This document shows, piece by piece, positions 20,493-28,799 of a stretch of 49,823 nucleotides of DNA (positions are counted from its first letter, which is position 1; each line of letters starts with the position of its first letter). The stretch is from contig JACRIY010000012.1 in NCBI GenBank assembly GCA_016235805.1, positions 1 through 49,823 on the forward strand, given 5' to 3'. Source of the DNA: Rhodocyclales bacterium. Lineage in GTDB: Bacteria; Pseudomonadota; Gammaproteobacteria; Burkholderiales; Rhodocyclaceae. Made by a program: the position numbers and the translations under genes. The notes under the pieces are model-generated. The model saw nothing but the letters and a program-made list of their open reading frames with translations, was not told the DNA's origin and made no database searches.

Positions 20493-20931
20493 TCGGGTGC
20501 GTCCGGACGATGGGTTTGGTCGGCGTGAGGGGTGGCTTGGGGGAGTCAGACCGGCATGCCGCTATGAAATGCAGGGGCGGCATTCGGGCTTCGGACTGCA
20601 GCACAACTTTAGCATCTTCTGGATCGAGCTTGGGCAGCCAGTGCCGGGCAGTCCGACCGGTCGTGGCGAGGCTAGGCAGCCAGCCGAGGTCGCCCTGAAT
20701 GCCGGGAGCAAAAAGTTAGAGCCTCGATCAGTCGGCTTGGCGGCCGGCCTTTTCGCGCCACCGCCGAGAATCGATGGCGGCTGACCACGAGTCGCGCCAA
20801 TGGAGGATAATTGCGCGTCGAATCGTCGTTTCCGGCACGTGGATCTCGTGGCGCCGGGGCAACGGTTGGCCTGTCGCTGCAGCGAACAGGCAGGGGGCGC
20901 GGTGGATAGGAATATCCGGAACGGAGCCTCG
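20493..20931. other. 439-base region without a recognised gene
   Basis: This gap separates the divergent hybrid-kinase and lipoprotein genes. I see no gene, RNA or repeat that I can support. Short open frames across it have no coding signs. A GGCCGGCC run followed by TTTT near 20740-20756 is suggestive of a weak terminator but has no clean stem. A GGATAATT at 20804 could be a -10 box for the downstream gene but lacks a -35 partner at normal spacing. The region should hold both divergent promoters. No c-di-GMP riboswitch core was found. Confidence 0.5.
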
Positions 20932-21387
20932 GTGTTTCTCACCATGCGGAGTCTGGAAGAAGTGAAGAAGCTCGCGTTATTGTTGATGGTCTTGTTGCTT
21001 GGTGCATGCGGCGACACGCAGACGGCATTTGTCAGCGAAGGCAATTCGGACCAGTCGATTTCCGTAGTTCGCGAACAGAACCACGCAGGCGGGGCATGGC
21101 AATCGACCCTGATTGTCGCCGGCTTGCCACAATGCCAGCGCCGCTACGCGCTGCAGGATGCCAGCACCGACAGCTTCAGGATCGACGTGTATCGACCCGG
21201 CCCCGGCCTCTTCATCCTGAAAGCGGGCAAGCGCTGGGACGTGGTCGAATTGAAGAGTTGCGGCTACCAGACCTACAAGACGCCCCCGCCCGAGCCGGGC
21301 GAACTGGTGGGCAGCTTTGAAATGACCGAAGGCAAGCTGCGTTATTCCGCGAAGCCTGGCGCACGCACGGGGAAACCGGCCCAATGA
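20932..21387 (+). CDS. Small predicted lipoprotein, unknown function
   Basis: The protein (151 residues from GTG 20932) has a lipoprotein signal: KKLALLLMVLLLGAC, with the lipobox LGAC and Gly-Asp after the cysteine. Asp at position +2 would favour retention in the inner membrane by the enteric rule, if that rule holds here. I prefer GTG 20932 because ACGGAG stands five bases before it. ATG 20944 and GTG 20962 are alternatives that keep the lipobox. The mature part is a small soluble domain with one further cysteine pair (LPQCQRRY, LKSCGYQTY) and the strand-rich pattern FRIDVYRPGPGLFILKAGK. I do not recognise the family. It lies 40 bases before the HD-GYP gene on the same strand, so the two may be co-transcribed. 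Confidence 0.65.
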   Translation: MFLTMRSLEEVKKLALLLMVLLLGACGDTQTAFVSEGNSDQSISVVREQNHAGGAWQSTLIVAGLPQCQRRYALQDASTDSFRIDVYRPGPGLFILKAGKRWDVVELKSCGYQTYKTPPPEPGELVGSFEMTEGKLRYSAKPGARTGKPAQ

Positions 21388-21427
21388 GCGAGTGCATTGC
21401 GGGCCGAGCATTGCCGGGACCTTTCCC

Positions 21428-22657
21428 ATGTTGAAAAGAATTGCCGTCAGGAACCTGCGCATGGGAATGCATATCCACGAACTCTGCGGATCGTGGATGG
21501 ATCATCCCTTCTGGCGAACCCGCTTCGTCCTGGAGGATCCCGAGGATCTCCGTCGCCTGACCGAAAGCGGGGTCACCGAACTGTGGATCGATACCGGCAA
21601 GGGGGTCGATGTCTCGGTCGCCGATACCGTCGCCGAGGCCAGTTCCGAGGCCGAAGTCGAGACGGAGATCGAACGCCAGCTGGCACAGGCCGAACTGGCC
21701 GAGGCGACACCGAAGGCGATACCGATCGCCGAAGAAGTGCAACGTGCTGCGAAGATATGCGCGCGCAGCAAGGACGCCATGGTGTCGATGTTCCAGGAGG
21801 TGCGCATGGGCAATGCGGTTTCCGCAGGATTCGCCGGTGCCCTGGTGGACGAAATTTCCAGTTCGGTGATGCGCAACCCCGGTGCCCTGATCAGTTTGGC
21901 GCGCCTCAAGACTGCCGACGACTACACCTACATGCATTCCGTGGCGGTGTGCGCGCTTATGGTGGCGCTGTCTCGGCAACTCGGCCTGGATGCGGAACTG
22001 ACCCGCGAACTGGGAATGGCGGGCCTGTTGCACGACCTGGGCAAGGCGCTGGTTCCTACCGAGGTGCTGAACAAGCCCGGCAAGCTGACCGACGAGGAAT
22101 TCGCCATGATCAAGCGACATCCCGCGGAGGGGCATCGGTTGCTGGTCGAGGGGGCGACGGTCGGCGACATTCCGCTCGATGTCGTGCTGCACCATCATGA
22201 GAAGGTCGATGGCAGCGGTTATCCCGAGCGGTTCAAGGGAGACGAGATCAGCCTCTACGCAAAAATGGGCGCGGTATGCGACGTCTATGACGCGATCACA
22301 TCAAACCGCCCTTACAAGGCAGGCTGGGATCCCGCGGAGTCGATCCGCAAGATGGCCGAGTGGTGCCATGGCCATTTCGACGAGCGCGTGTTCCAGGCGT
22401 TCGTCAAGTGCATCGGCATCTACCCGATCGGGTCACTGGTGCGTCTGGCATCGGGACGCCTTGGCGTGGTGACCGAACAGTCCGGCGAATCGTTGCTGGC
22501 ACCGCGGGTCAAGGTGTTCTTCTCGATTCGCTCGCAAACACATATTCCGCCGGAGATCGTCGACCTCTCCCGAACGGGCGTCAAGGACAAGATCGTCAGT
22601 CGGGAAGATGCCGCCACTTGGGGCCTGAAGAACATCGAGCAACTCTGGGCACCCTGA
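21428..22657 (+). CDS. HD-GYP c-di-GMP phosphodiesterase with N-terminal DUF3391
   Basis: HD-GYP proteins hydrolyse cyclic di-GMP and so favour motility over attachment. The preferred start, ATG 21428, gives MLKRIAVRNLRMGMHIHEL, the typical beginning of the DUF3391 domain seen before HD-GYP; the frame could start twelve codons earlier. Residues of about 160-330 hold the catalytic domain, with metal-binding HDLGK (H202-D203), the KPGKLTDEEF region, LHHHEKVDGSGYP (GYP at 264-266) and DVYDAITSNRPYK. All metal ligands I can identify are present, so activity is expected. The stop codon overlaps the start of the methyltransferase gene (TGATG), so the two are coupled. It may share a message with the lipoprotein gene upstream. 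Confidence 0.93.
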   Translation: MLKRIAVRNLRMGMHIHELCGSWMDHPFWRTRFVLEDPEDLRRLTESGVTELWIDTGKGVDVSVADTVAEASSEAEVETEIERQLAQAELAEATPKAIPIAEEVQRAAKICARSKDAMVSMFQEVRMGNAVSAGFAGALVDEISSSVMRNPGALISLARLKTADDYTYMHSVAVCALMVALSRQLGLDAELTRELGMAGLLHDLGKALVPTEVLNKPGKLTDEEFAMIKRHPAEGHRLLVEGATVGDIPLDVVLHHHEKVDGSGYPERFKGDEISLYAKMGAVCDVYDAITSNRPYKAGWDPAESIRKMAEWCHGHFDERVFQAFVKCIGIYPIGSLVRLASGRLGVVTEQSGESLLAPRVKVFFSIRSQTHIPPEIVDLSRTGVKDKIVSREDAATWGLKNIEQLWAP

Positions 22658-23496
22658 TGCGCCGCCTGCGCCCGGACGCCCTGTGCTTGACCACGGAACC
22701 GGTGGGCCAGCCCTGCATTTCCCCCGATGCCGGAGTCGGACGCAATCCGATGCTGTCGGCACTCGCCGCGCAAATTCTTGGCGCGCTGCTTGCGGGATTG
22801 CTTGCCGTGCTCCTCGCTCCGCGGTTGCTCGCGCTGCCGCTGGCCCTGGCGGCATTGCAGGGGGCGTGCGCGGTGCTTGCCTCCTGGCGCCTCGGCGAAC
22901 CCGCCTGGCGTTTGCCGATCCATGCGCTGTTCATGCCGCTGGCGGTGCTGGTGCATGGGCTGGATTTGCCGGCCTGGTTGTGGCCCGCCGGCTTGGTCAT
23001 GCTGTTGCTGGTCTTTTGGCGAACCGATCGGAGCCAGGTGCCTCTGTTCCTGAGCAACCGACTTTGCCGCAAGGCTGTCCTCGACCTGCTGCCGGCAAGC
23101 CCGTGCCGGGTTCTCGATCTCGGTTGTGGTGACGGAGCGCTGCTGCGCCAGTTGGCTCGCGCCCGCCCCGACTGCCGCTTCGTCGGCATCGAGCACGCGC
23201 CACTTCCCTGGTGCTGGGCCTGGCTGTCGGCAAGCAACGTCGGCAACCTGGAAATCCGCTTTGGTGATTTCTGGAACCATTCGCTGGCGGGCTATGCGGT
23301 GGTGCATGCCTTTCTCTCCCCCGCGGCGATGCCGCGCCTGGCGACCAAGGCGGATGACGAGATGGCGCCCGGCGCCCGCCTGGTGAGCAACAGCTTTCCA
23401 TTCCCGGACCGCCAGCCGGATGCGGTGGTCGATGTTACCGACCGGCGCCACACTCGCCTCCACGTCTATGAGCTGCAGGGCGCGCGCCGGTCATGA
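22657..23496 (+). CDS. Membrane-anchored class I SAM-dependent methyltransferase
   Basis: From ATG 22657 the protein has 279 residues. Its start overlaps the HD-GYP stop codon by one base (TGATG), which implies coupled translation. Longer upstream frames run inside the HD-GYP gene and are not likely. The N-terminal third contains hydrophobic segments (LGALLAGLLAVLLAPRLLAL and LWPAGLVMLLLVFW), so the enzyme is probably anchored in the inner membrane. The Rossmann-fold SAM-binding motif I is RVLDLGCGDGALLRQLA at about residue 150, followed by FVGIEHAPLP as motif II. The substrate is unknown. An ATG at 22750 would remove the first 31 residues but keep the membrane part. Confidence 0.8.
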   Translation: MRRLRPDALCLTTEPVGQPCISPDAGVGRNPMLSALAAQILGALLAGLLAVLLAPRLLALPLALAALQGACAVLASWRLGEPAWRLPIHALFMPLAVLVHGLDLPAWLWPAGLVMLLLVFWRTDRSQVPLFLSNRLCRKAVLDLLPASPCRVLDLGCGDGALLRQLARARPDCRFVGIEHAPLPWCWAWLSASNVGNLEIRFGDFWNHSLAGYAVVHAFLSPAAMPRLATKADDEMAPGARLVSNSFPFPDRQPDAVVDVTDRRHTRLHVYELQGARRS

Positions 23497-23556
23497 TTCG
23501 TCGCGCGGGAATACAATGCAAAGTCCGGGAAGGGGCGCGCCGTGCATCGATCGCGA

Positions 23557-23573
23557 CGGCACAAAACTTGCGG
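23557..23573 (+). promoter_or_regulatory. Sigma-54 promoter of the diguanylate cyclase gene
   Basis: The sequence CGGCACAAAACTTGCGG has GGCAC and TTGC at exact RpoN spacing (ten bases between GG and GC). Only the first T of the -24 box and the last W of the -12 box deviate. It lies 34 bases before the ATG, leaving a short leader that contains the AGGTG ribosome site. The position and match are good enough to propose RpoN and perhaps FleR control of c-di-GMP synthesis. Confidence 0.75.
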
Positions 23574-23606
23574 CGAAATGCTGGAACGACGACACATAGG
23601 TGAATC

Positions 23607-25409
23607 ATGGCTGAGCCCACGAAACTGACGGAAATTGAAATCGCTCGCGAAACCCTGCGTGGGCTCGCCTCGAAAAAGATTCCGCCGACTCCCGACAACT
23701 ACCGAACGCTGTATTGCGAAATCGCCGGGGTCACCGCAAAGAACCCCTTCCCCGAACGCGAACTGAAGGCATTGCAGGGAAGCCTGCCGCGCACCGGCGC
23801 GGAGCAGGTCAAGTTCGCGCGCCAACTGGAGGCTGCGATTGCCAAAGGTAGCTGGGAAGGCCTGGGCGCCGCGCTCAACGAACTCCTGGCCAAGTCGGGC
23901 GGCGACCAGGCGCAGTGGCCCGGGCTTGTCCGCGAACTGCTGCAGCAACTGGAAACGCACCATGCCGGCCTGACCGCCGCTCGAAAGAAGGAGGCGCTGG
24001 ACCACGTGCTTTCCGGTTCCGGGGCGTCCGAACTGCTCTTGTCCCGGCTCCAGTCCCTGATTCGCTCCTGGTCGCAAAACACGGTTGTGGAGCGGAGCGA
24101 ACGATCCGACACCGAAGCTGCCGATGCGCCGACTTCGTCCGTGGCCGTGGTCGCGCCGGCCTCTGCCGCCGCGCCCGCCGCCCGCCCTGCGGCACAGTCC
24201 GCCTGGCAGGGTGGCATCCTAGACCTGCGCGAGATCATCGGCCAGTTGCTCGACAATACGCTCTCCATCGTCCTGCGCGACAGCCCCGAACTCGCTTCGG
24301 AGGCATCGGCCATTGCCGCGTCGATTCGCGCAGCGCAAACACCGGACGCCCTGGCCGGACTGCCAGAACGGCTGAAGAAGCTTTGCTATCGAGCGCTTTT
24401 CGTTGCCGAGGACCAGGCCGAAATGGCGAGTGCGCTGCTGCACCTGGTGCAGCTCATCATCGAAAACATCGGCGAGCTGGTGCTCGAGGACCAGTGGCTC
24501 ACCGGCCAGATCAAGGTCGTGCGCGACCTGATTCAGCAGCCGCTCAGCCTGCGCCGCCTGGACGACGTCGAGCGGCGCATGAAAGATGTCATCGTCAAGC
24601 AAAGCGCGCTGAAGAAGAACCTGCACGAGGCCAACGACCGGCTCAAGCTGATGCTGGCAACCTTCGTCGACCGCCTGGCGGATTTTTCCGAGACCACCAG
24701 CGATTACCACAACAAGATCGAGAGCTGCGCCGCGAAGATCACCAAGGCCGGCGACATCACCGAACTGGCCGACGTGCTCGACGAAGTGATGCGCGAGACG
24801 CGCGTGGTGCAGGTCAATGCGGCGCGTTCGCGCGACGAGATGAACACCATGCGTTCGCGGGTCAAGGAAGCCGAACAGGCCGTGGAGCGCACGCGCAGCG
24901 AACTTGCCAGCGCCAGCGACCTGGTCCGGCACGATGCCCTGACCGGCGCACTGAACCGCAAGGGCCTCGACGAGGCGTTGGAGAAGGAAATCGCGCGCCT
25001 GCGGCGCCACAGCGGAACACTGAGCCTGGCACTGCTCGATATCGACAATTTCAAGGCGCTCAACGACAGCCTGGGACATGCGGCCGGCGATGCGGCCCTG
25101 ATGCATCTGACAAAGGTGGTCAGGACTACGGTGCGGCCGCAGGATGCCTTGGCGCGTTACGGTGGCGAGGAATTCGTCGTCCTGTTGCCGAACACCTCGA
25201 TCGAGGATGCCGTCGGCGTCATGATCCGCGTCCAGCGCGAACTTACGCGGGAGTTCTTCCTCAACAACAACGAAAAGGTGCTGATCACCTTCAGCTGCGG
25301 CGTCGCCGAAATCAACGATGCCGAGGATCCCTACGAGGCGCTGAAGCGCGCCGATGCCGCCATGTATCGCGCCAAGCGGGCGGGCAAGAACCGGGTCATT
25401 CCGGCCTGA
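23607..25409 (+). CDS. Diguanylate cyclase (GGDEF protein)
   Basis: The enzyme makes cyclic di-GMP from two GTP. It has 600 residues and no membrane segment. The N-terminal part ([20 protein letters not shown]) is an uncharacterised region often seen before GGDEF in related bacteria, followed by an Ala/Pro-rich spacer and a long coiled coil that leads into the catalytic domain at about 435-600. The active-site motif is GGEEF at residues 519-523. The inhibitory I-site RxxD (RPQD) is five residues upstream, so product inhibition is expected. [11 protein letters not shown] and [18 protein letters not shown] are the other conserved blocks. A sigma-54 promoter precedes it. It is followed after 233 bases by a soluble chemoreceptor with a CZB zinc domain. 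It probably makes part of the c-di-GMP pool that the two HD-GYP proteins remove. Confidence 0.95.
   Translation: MAEPTKLTEIEIARETLRGLASKKIPPTPDNYRTLYCEIAGVTAKNPFPERELKALQGSLPRTGAEQVKFARQLEAAIAKGSWEGLGAALNELLAKSGGDQAQWPGLVRELLQQLETHHAGLTAARKKEALDHVLSGSGASELLLSRLQSLIRSWSQNTVVERSERSDTEAADAPTSSVAVVAPASAAAPAARPAAQSAWQGGILDLREIIGQLLDNTLSIVLRDSPELASEASAIAASIRAAQTPDALAGLPERLKKLCYRALFVAEDQAEMASALLHLVQLIIENIGELVLEDQWLTGQIKVVRDLIQQPLSLRRLDDVERRMKDVIVKQSALKKNLHEANDRLKLMLATFVDRLADFSETTSDYHNKIESCAAKITKAGDITELADVLDEVMRETRVVQVNAARSRDEMNTMRSRVKEAEQAVERTRSELASASDLVRHDALTGALNRKGLDEALEKEIARLRRHSGTLSLALLDIDNFKALNDSLGHAAGDAALMHLTKVVRTTVRPQDALARYGGEEFVVLLPNTSIEDAVGVMIRVQRELTREFFLNNNEKVLITFSCGVAEINDAEDPYEALKRADAAMYRAKRAGKNRVIPA
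24110..24150 (-). other. Weak partial resemblance to the dispersed motif
   Basis: The stretch GAAGTCGGCGCATCGGCAGC on the minus strand matches the first eleven bases of the repeat core and then diverges. It lies in the Ala/Pro-rich spacer of the diguanylate cyclase. I record it only so that it is not counted as an independent full copy. Confidence 0.15.
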
Positions 25410-25478
25410 GGACGTCCCCGGATCGCGGGTGGCGCGGGAGGCTACGTAGAGACCGCAGTTTGTCGCGTGAATCACGGA

Positions 25479-25506
25479 TAAACAAAAATTCGCCGCTTTG
25501 CGATGA
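25479..25506 (+). promoter_or_regulatory. Candidate sigma-28 (FliA) promoter of the CZB chemoreceptor gene
   Basis: TAAA at 25479-25482 is followed after sixteen bases by TGCGATGA at 25499-25506, compared with TAAA-N15-GCCGATAA for the flagellar sigma-28 consensus. Five of eight -10 positions agree and the spacing is one base long. It lies in the 233-base gap before a chemoreceptor gene, the usual kind of FliA target. Confidence 0.3.
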
Positions 25507-25642
25507 TTCCTTTCGCATGGAAGTCGCCCGTCCCGGCTTCGCGTCATCGGCGCTTCTGACCGGGCCGCGCCGGGCCATTTCCCGGACGTCGGCGGCGAGT
25601 CCCGCAGGCAGGCCAGACCAACAACAGGTGAGGGAGCAACTC

Positions 25643-26770
25643 ATGTTTTTCGGTTCTACCATACGCAAGGAACTTGAAGAAGCCCGTGCGCAACTGCAGC
25701 AATGCCGCTCCGGGGAGTCGCTGGCCCAATCCCGTATCGCGGAACTGGAAGCAAGGGTCGCGATGCAGGACGACCGGCTCGGCGAACTCGGCGCGCGAGT
25801 CGATGCCTACCAGGGCCTGATGAAGCAGCTCGATCGCTTCGGCAATTCGATCGACCTGTCCCAGCAGAGCCTGACCCGCCTTGCTGAAAACATGAAGGCG
25901 GAACGCAGCAACGCCAGCGAAACTTTCGGCGTCACGGAGATCAGCCGCGGCGCGATCGATCGCATCGCCACGACGCTATCCCAGCTTGCCGTCAGTTCCG
26001 CTACCGCGACCGGCAGCGTTGCCGTGCTGGGCGAGCGCGCGACGAAGATCGTCGGCATCGTCAACCTGATCAAGGAAATTGCCGACCAGACCAATCTGCT
26101 GGCGCTCAATGCCGCGATTGAGGCGGCGCGCGCGGGCGAGCAGGGGCGGGGCTTTGCCGTGGTAGCCGACGAAGTGCGCAAGCTTGCCGAACGCACGGCA
26201 AAGGCGACGGCCGAAATATCCACCCTGGTCGGCCAGATCGGAGACGACACGGGCAGCGCCACCGAAAGCATGGTCGCGCTCGCGGCGGAGGCCGATCGGG
26301 CCAGCGTCGAGGGAGGTTCGGCGACCGGCAACATGCAGCGCCTGCTGGAACTCGCGACGCGAATGGATCAGGCGATCGCCGCGTCAAGCCTGCGCAGCTT
26401 CGTCGAAGTGGCGAAGCTCGACCACGTCAAATTCAAGTTCGAGATTTACAAGGCCTTCATGGGCCTCAAGGACGTGGCCGCGTCGGATGTCTCCGATCAC
26501 AGCCGTTGTCGCCTCGGCGCATGGTATTCCTCGGCCGAAGGCCGGGATCGGCCGTCCGGCCTGCCGGGTTATCGCGACATCGATGCGCCGCATGCCGCCA
26601 TGCATCGGGCTGCCGGCGAGGCGCTGGACGCGGTGCGCGGAGGAAGCATGCAGGTGGCCGTCGATGCCATCGGCCGCATGGAAGATGCCAGCCTGGCCCT
26701 GGCGGAAGCACTGGAACGAATCGCCTCGGCTGCAGAGGCGAGTCCCATGCTGCTGTGCCAGCCGGCGTGA
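25643..26770 (+). CDS. Soluble chemoreceptor with C-terminal CZB zinc-binding domain
   Basis: This 375-residue methyl-accepting-type protein has no transmembrane segment and so should sit in the cytoplasm or with cytoplasmic arrays. A strong AGGGAG site at 25631-25636 fixes the ATG. An N-terminal coiled coil ([13 protein letters not shown]) leads to the signalling hairpin with the canonical tip [20 protein letters not shown] and [16 protein letters not shown]. The C-terminal quarter is a chemoreceptor zinc-binding domain: [14 protein letters not shown], then [10 protein letters not shown], then [13 protein letters not shown], giving the expected His, Cys, His, His ligands. CZB domains bind zinc and report on hypochlorite, pH or zinc in characterised receptors. 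The gene follows the diguanylate cyclase and precedes the Sel1 protein. Confidence 0.93.
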   Translation: MFFGSTIRKELEEARAQLQQCRSGESLAQSRIAELEARVAMQDDRLGELGARVDAYQGLMKQLDRFGNSIDLSQQSLTRLAENMKAERSNASETFGVTEISRGAIDRIATTLSQLAVSSATATGSVAVLGERATKIVGIVNLIKEIADQTNLLALNAAIEAARAGEQGRGFAVVADEVRKLAERTAKATAEISTLVGQIGDDTGSATESMVALAAEADRASVEGGSATGNMQRLLELATRMDQAIAASSLRSFVEVAKLDHVKFKFEIYKAFMGLKDVAASDVSDHSRCRLGAWYSSAEGRDRPSGLPGYRDIDAPHAAMHRAAGEALDAVRGGSMQVAVDAIGRMEDASLALAEALERIASAAEASPMLLCQPA

Positions 26771-26899
26771 TCCCGGGCGCATTGCCGGCGCTTGCCTGAA
26801 GCGGACGGGGGTGGCCTTGTCGCACGGCGACGATCCGACGCCGCCGCCGGGGATGGTAGCGAAACCACGGCATTTCGGGCCGCGGCCTGAATCGATCCG

Positions 26900-28780
26900 A
26901 TGACCCAGCCACTGACACCGCTCGCGCCGGCAACGCTGATCGGGTTGTTTCGCAGCGCCATCGATGCGCCGCTGGTCGAGCGGGGAGCCGTCCGCGGCCT
27001 CGAACTGCTGGGGCGCCCGCAGGACTTCTGGAGCAGCCTCGCCGTTGCCGAGTTGCAGCGCATGGCGGCCGGTGGCAACGGCAACGCGCAGGCGGAGCTG
27101 GCCTGGCGCCACGCCCACGGCGACAGGGTCGCGCGCAAGCCCGCCGCGGCATTGCGCTGGGCATTGCGCAGCGCCGAAGCCGACTGCCCGGCAGGCCTTG
27201 CGGTGCTGGGCTGGCTGCTCCAGCATGGCTGTGGCCTGCCGCGCGACGAAGTCGAGGCCTTGCGCCTGTTTTCCCTTTCCGCCTCGCGGGGCGTGCCACT
27301 GGCGCAGTACTGGATGGGGCGCTTGCGGTACTTTGGTGTCGGCGAAGCCGCCACGCAGGACTATCCGCTGGCGGTCCGCTGGCTGCAGCCGGCCGCGGCG
27401 CAGGGGCATGCTGCGGCCGCCGACCTGCTCGCGCGCTGCTACTTCTTTGGGCGCGGCATTGCCCTGGATCGGGCGGCGGCGTGCCTTTTGTGGCGCCAGG
27501 CGGCGGCGGGCGGGGTGGCCAGTGCCAGCTATTCGCTCGGCATGTGCCTGTACGGCGGCGTCGAGGCGGTGGCCGACCCGAAGGCGGCGATCACGCATTT
27601 TCGTGCCGCCGCGGATGGCGGGGTCGTGGCGGCGATGTTCGTTCTCGGCCAGTGCGCGACATTTGGCGTCGGCATGGCGAGGGATCCCGATGCGGGCCTG
27701 CGATGGTACCGCCGCGCCGCGGAGGGCGGCAGCCGCGAGGCGGAGTTCGAACTCGGGGAATGCCTGGCATATGGCGTGGGCGATGGCGGACGCGATCTGG
27801 TCGCCGCGCTGCGATGGTGGCGGTCGGCGGCGGCGAATGGCCATGTGCGTGCGCACCTGAAGATAGGGCACGCCTGTCGCTGGGGCGACGGTACCGCCGA
27901 AGACAAGCAGGCTGCGCTGGCCTGGTATCGCCGCGCGGCGGAACTGGGCGACGCCTCGGCCTGGGTCTGGCTGGGGGAATGCCACGAGCGCGGCGAAGGT
28001 GGTGAGGTTGATCCGGCCGCCGCGCGCGATGCCTACGCGCGCGCCGCTGCCGGGGGAGATGTTCATGGGATGGCGGAGCACGGGCGATGCTTGCTGTACG
28101 GTGTTGGTGGCGCGGTGATGCCCGAACAGGGGGAAGCGTTGCTGCTGGCGGCGCTGGGGGCGGGCTGGCAGCAGGCGCGGGGCGAACTGGAACGTCATTG
28201 GTTCGGTCGCGGCATGGCCTTGTTGCGCGCCGCCCACGATGCCGACGACCCTGCACTCAGCGAAGCCGTGGCCTGTCTGCGCCGGGCAGCGACCAGCGGT
28301 CACCGGCGCGCGGCGTTCATGCTCGGGGAATGCCTGCGCCATGGCACCGGAACGGCAATCGACCGGATCGAGGCGCTCGCCTGGCTGCGCCGCGCGGCCG
28401 CCCTCCCCGATGCAAAGGTCATTCTTGGCGACCTGTACTACTTCGGGCAGGGCGTGCCACGCAATGCGATCGAGGCCTTCCACTGGTACCGCCGCGCCGC
28501 CGCGGAGCACCAGGATGCCTACGCCATGTACAGCTGCGGCTACTGCCTGCTGCACGGGGAAGGCGTCGGGCGCGACGTCGGCGCTGCGCTGCGCTGGTTG
28601 CGACGGGCCGCGCAGCAGGGCGAAACCGATGCCTGCCATGAGCTGGGCTTGGCCTACCTGCGCCAGGGCCGGTCCGGTCGACGCCTGGCGCGCCGCTGGC
28701 TGCGCGCCGCCGCCGACCTTGGTCACGCCGGGGCGCGGCGGATCCTCGACGAAGTCGCCTCGGGCCTGCATCCGGCCTGA
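26900..28780 (+). CDS. Sel1-repeat (TPR-like) protein
   Basis: The 626-residue protein consists almost wholly of about fifteen Sel1-like repeats of 36-38 residues. Clear examples are ALRWWRSAAANGHVRAHLKI, ALAWYRRAAELGDASAWVWL and AFHWYRRAAAEHQDAYAMYS. Such repeats form a curved helical solenoid that binds partner proteins. No signal peptide or membrane helix is visible, so it is probably cytosolic. It lies 129 bases after the CZB chemoreceptor on the same strand and ends 19 bases before the convergent J-domain gene. In other bacteria Sel1 proteins act as scaffolds in motility, secretion and stress pathways. A link with the chemoreceptor or chemotaxis array is possible from position only. Confidence 0.9.
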   Translation: MTQPLTPLAPATLIGLFRSAIDAPLVERGAVRGLELLGRPQDFWSSLAVAELQRMAAGGNGNAQAELAWRHAHGDRVARKPAAALRWALRSAEADCPAGLAVLGWLLQHGCGLPRDEVEALRLFSLSASRGVPLAQYWMGRLRYFGVGEAATQDYPLAVRWLQPAAAQGHAAAADLLARCYFFGRGIALDRAAACLLWRQAAAGGVASASYSLGMCLYGGVEAVADPKAAITHFRAAADGGVVAAMFVLGQCATFGVGMARDPDAGLRWYRRAAEGGSREAEFELGECLAYGVGDGGRDLVAALRWWRSAAANGHVRAHLKIGHACRWGDGTAEDKQAALAWYRRAAELGDASAWVWLGECHERGEGGEVDPAAARDAYARAAAGGDVHGMAEHGRCLLYGVGGAVMPEQGEALLLAALGAGWQQARGELERHWFGRGMALLRAAHDADDPALSEAVACLRRAATSGHRRAAFMLGECLRHGTGTAIDRIEALAWLRRAAALPDAKVILGDLYYFGQGVPRNAIEAFHWYRRAAAEHQDAYAMYSCGYCLLHGEGVGRDVGAALRWLRRAAQQGETDACHELGLAYLRQGRSGRRLARRWLRAAADLGHAGARRILDEVASGLHPA

Positions 28781-28799
28781 GGGCGCGGTCGGCAAGACT

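Noticed and set aside
20493..20931. Possible c-di-GMP riboswitch before the lipoprotein and HD-GYP genes
   Set aside because: No GEMM core or pairing pattern was found on either strand.
23915..25642. Upstream extension of the CZB chemoreceptor frame through the diguanylate cyclase
   Set aside because: The extension overlaps a secure GGDEF gene in another frame and has no domain content; AGGGAG before ATG 25643 marks the true start.
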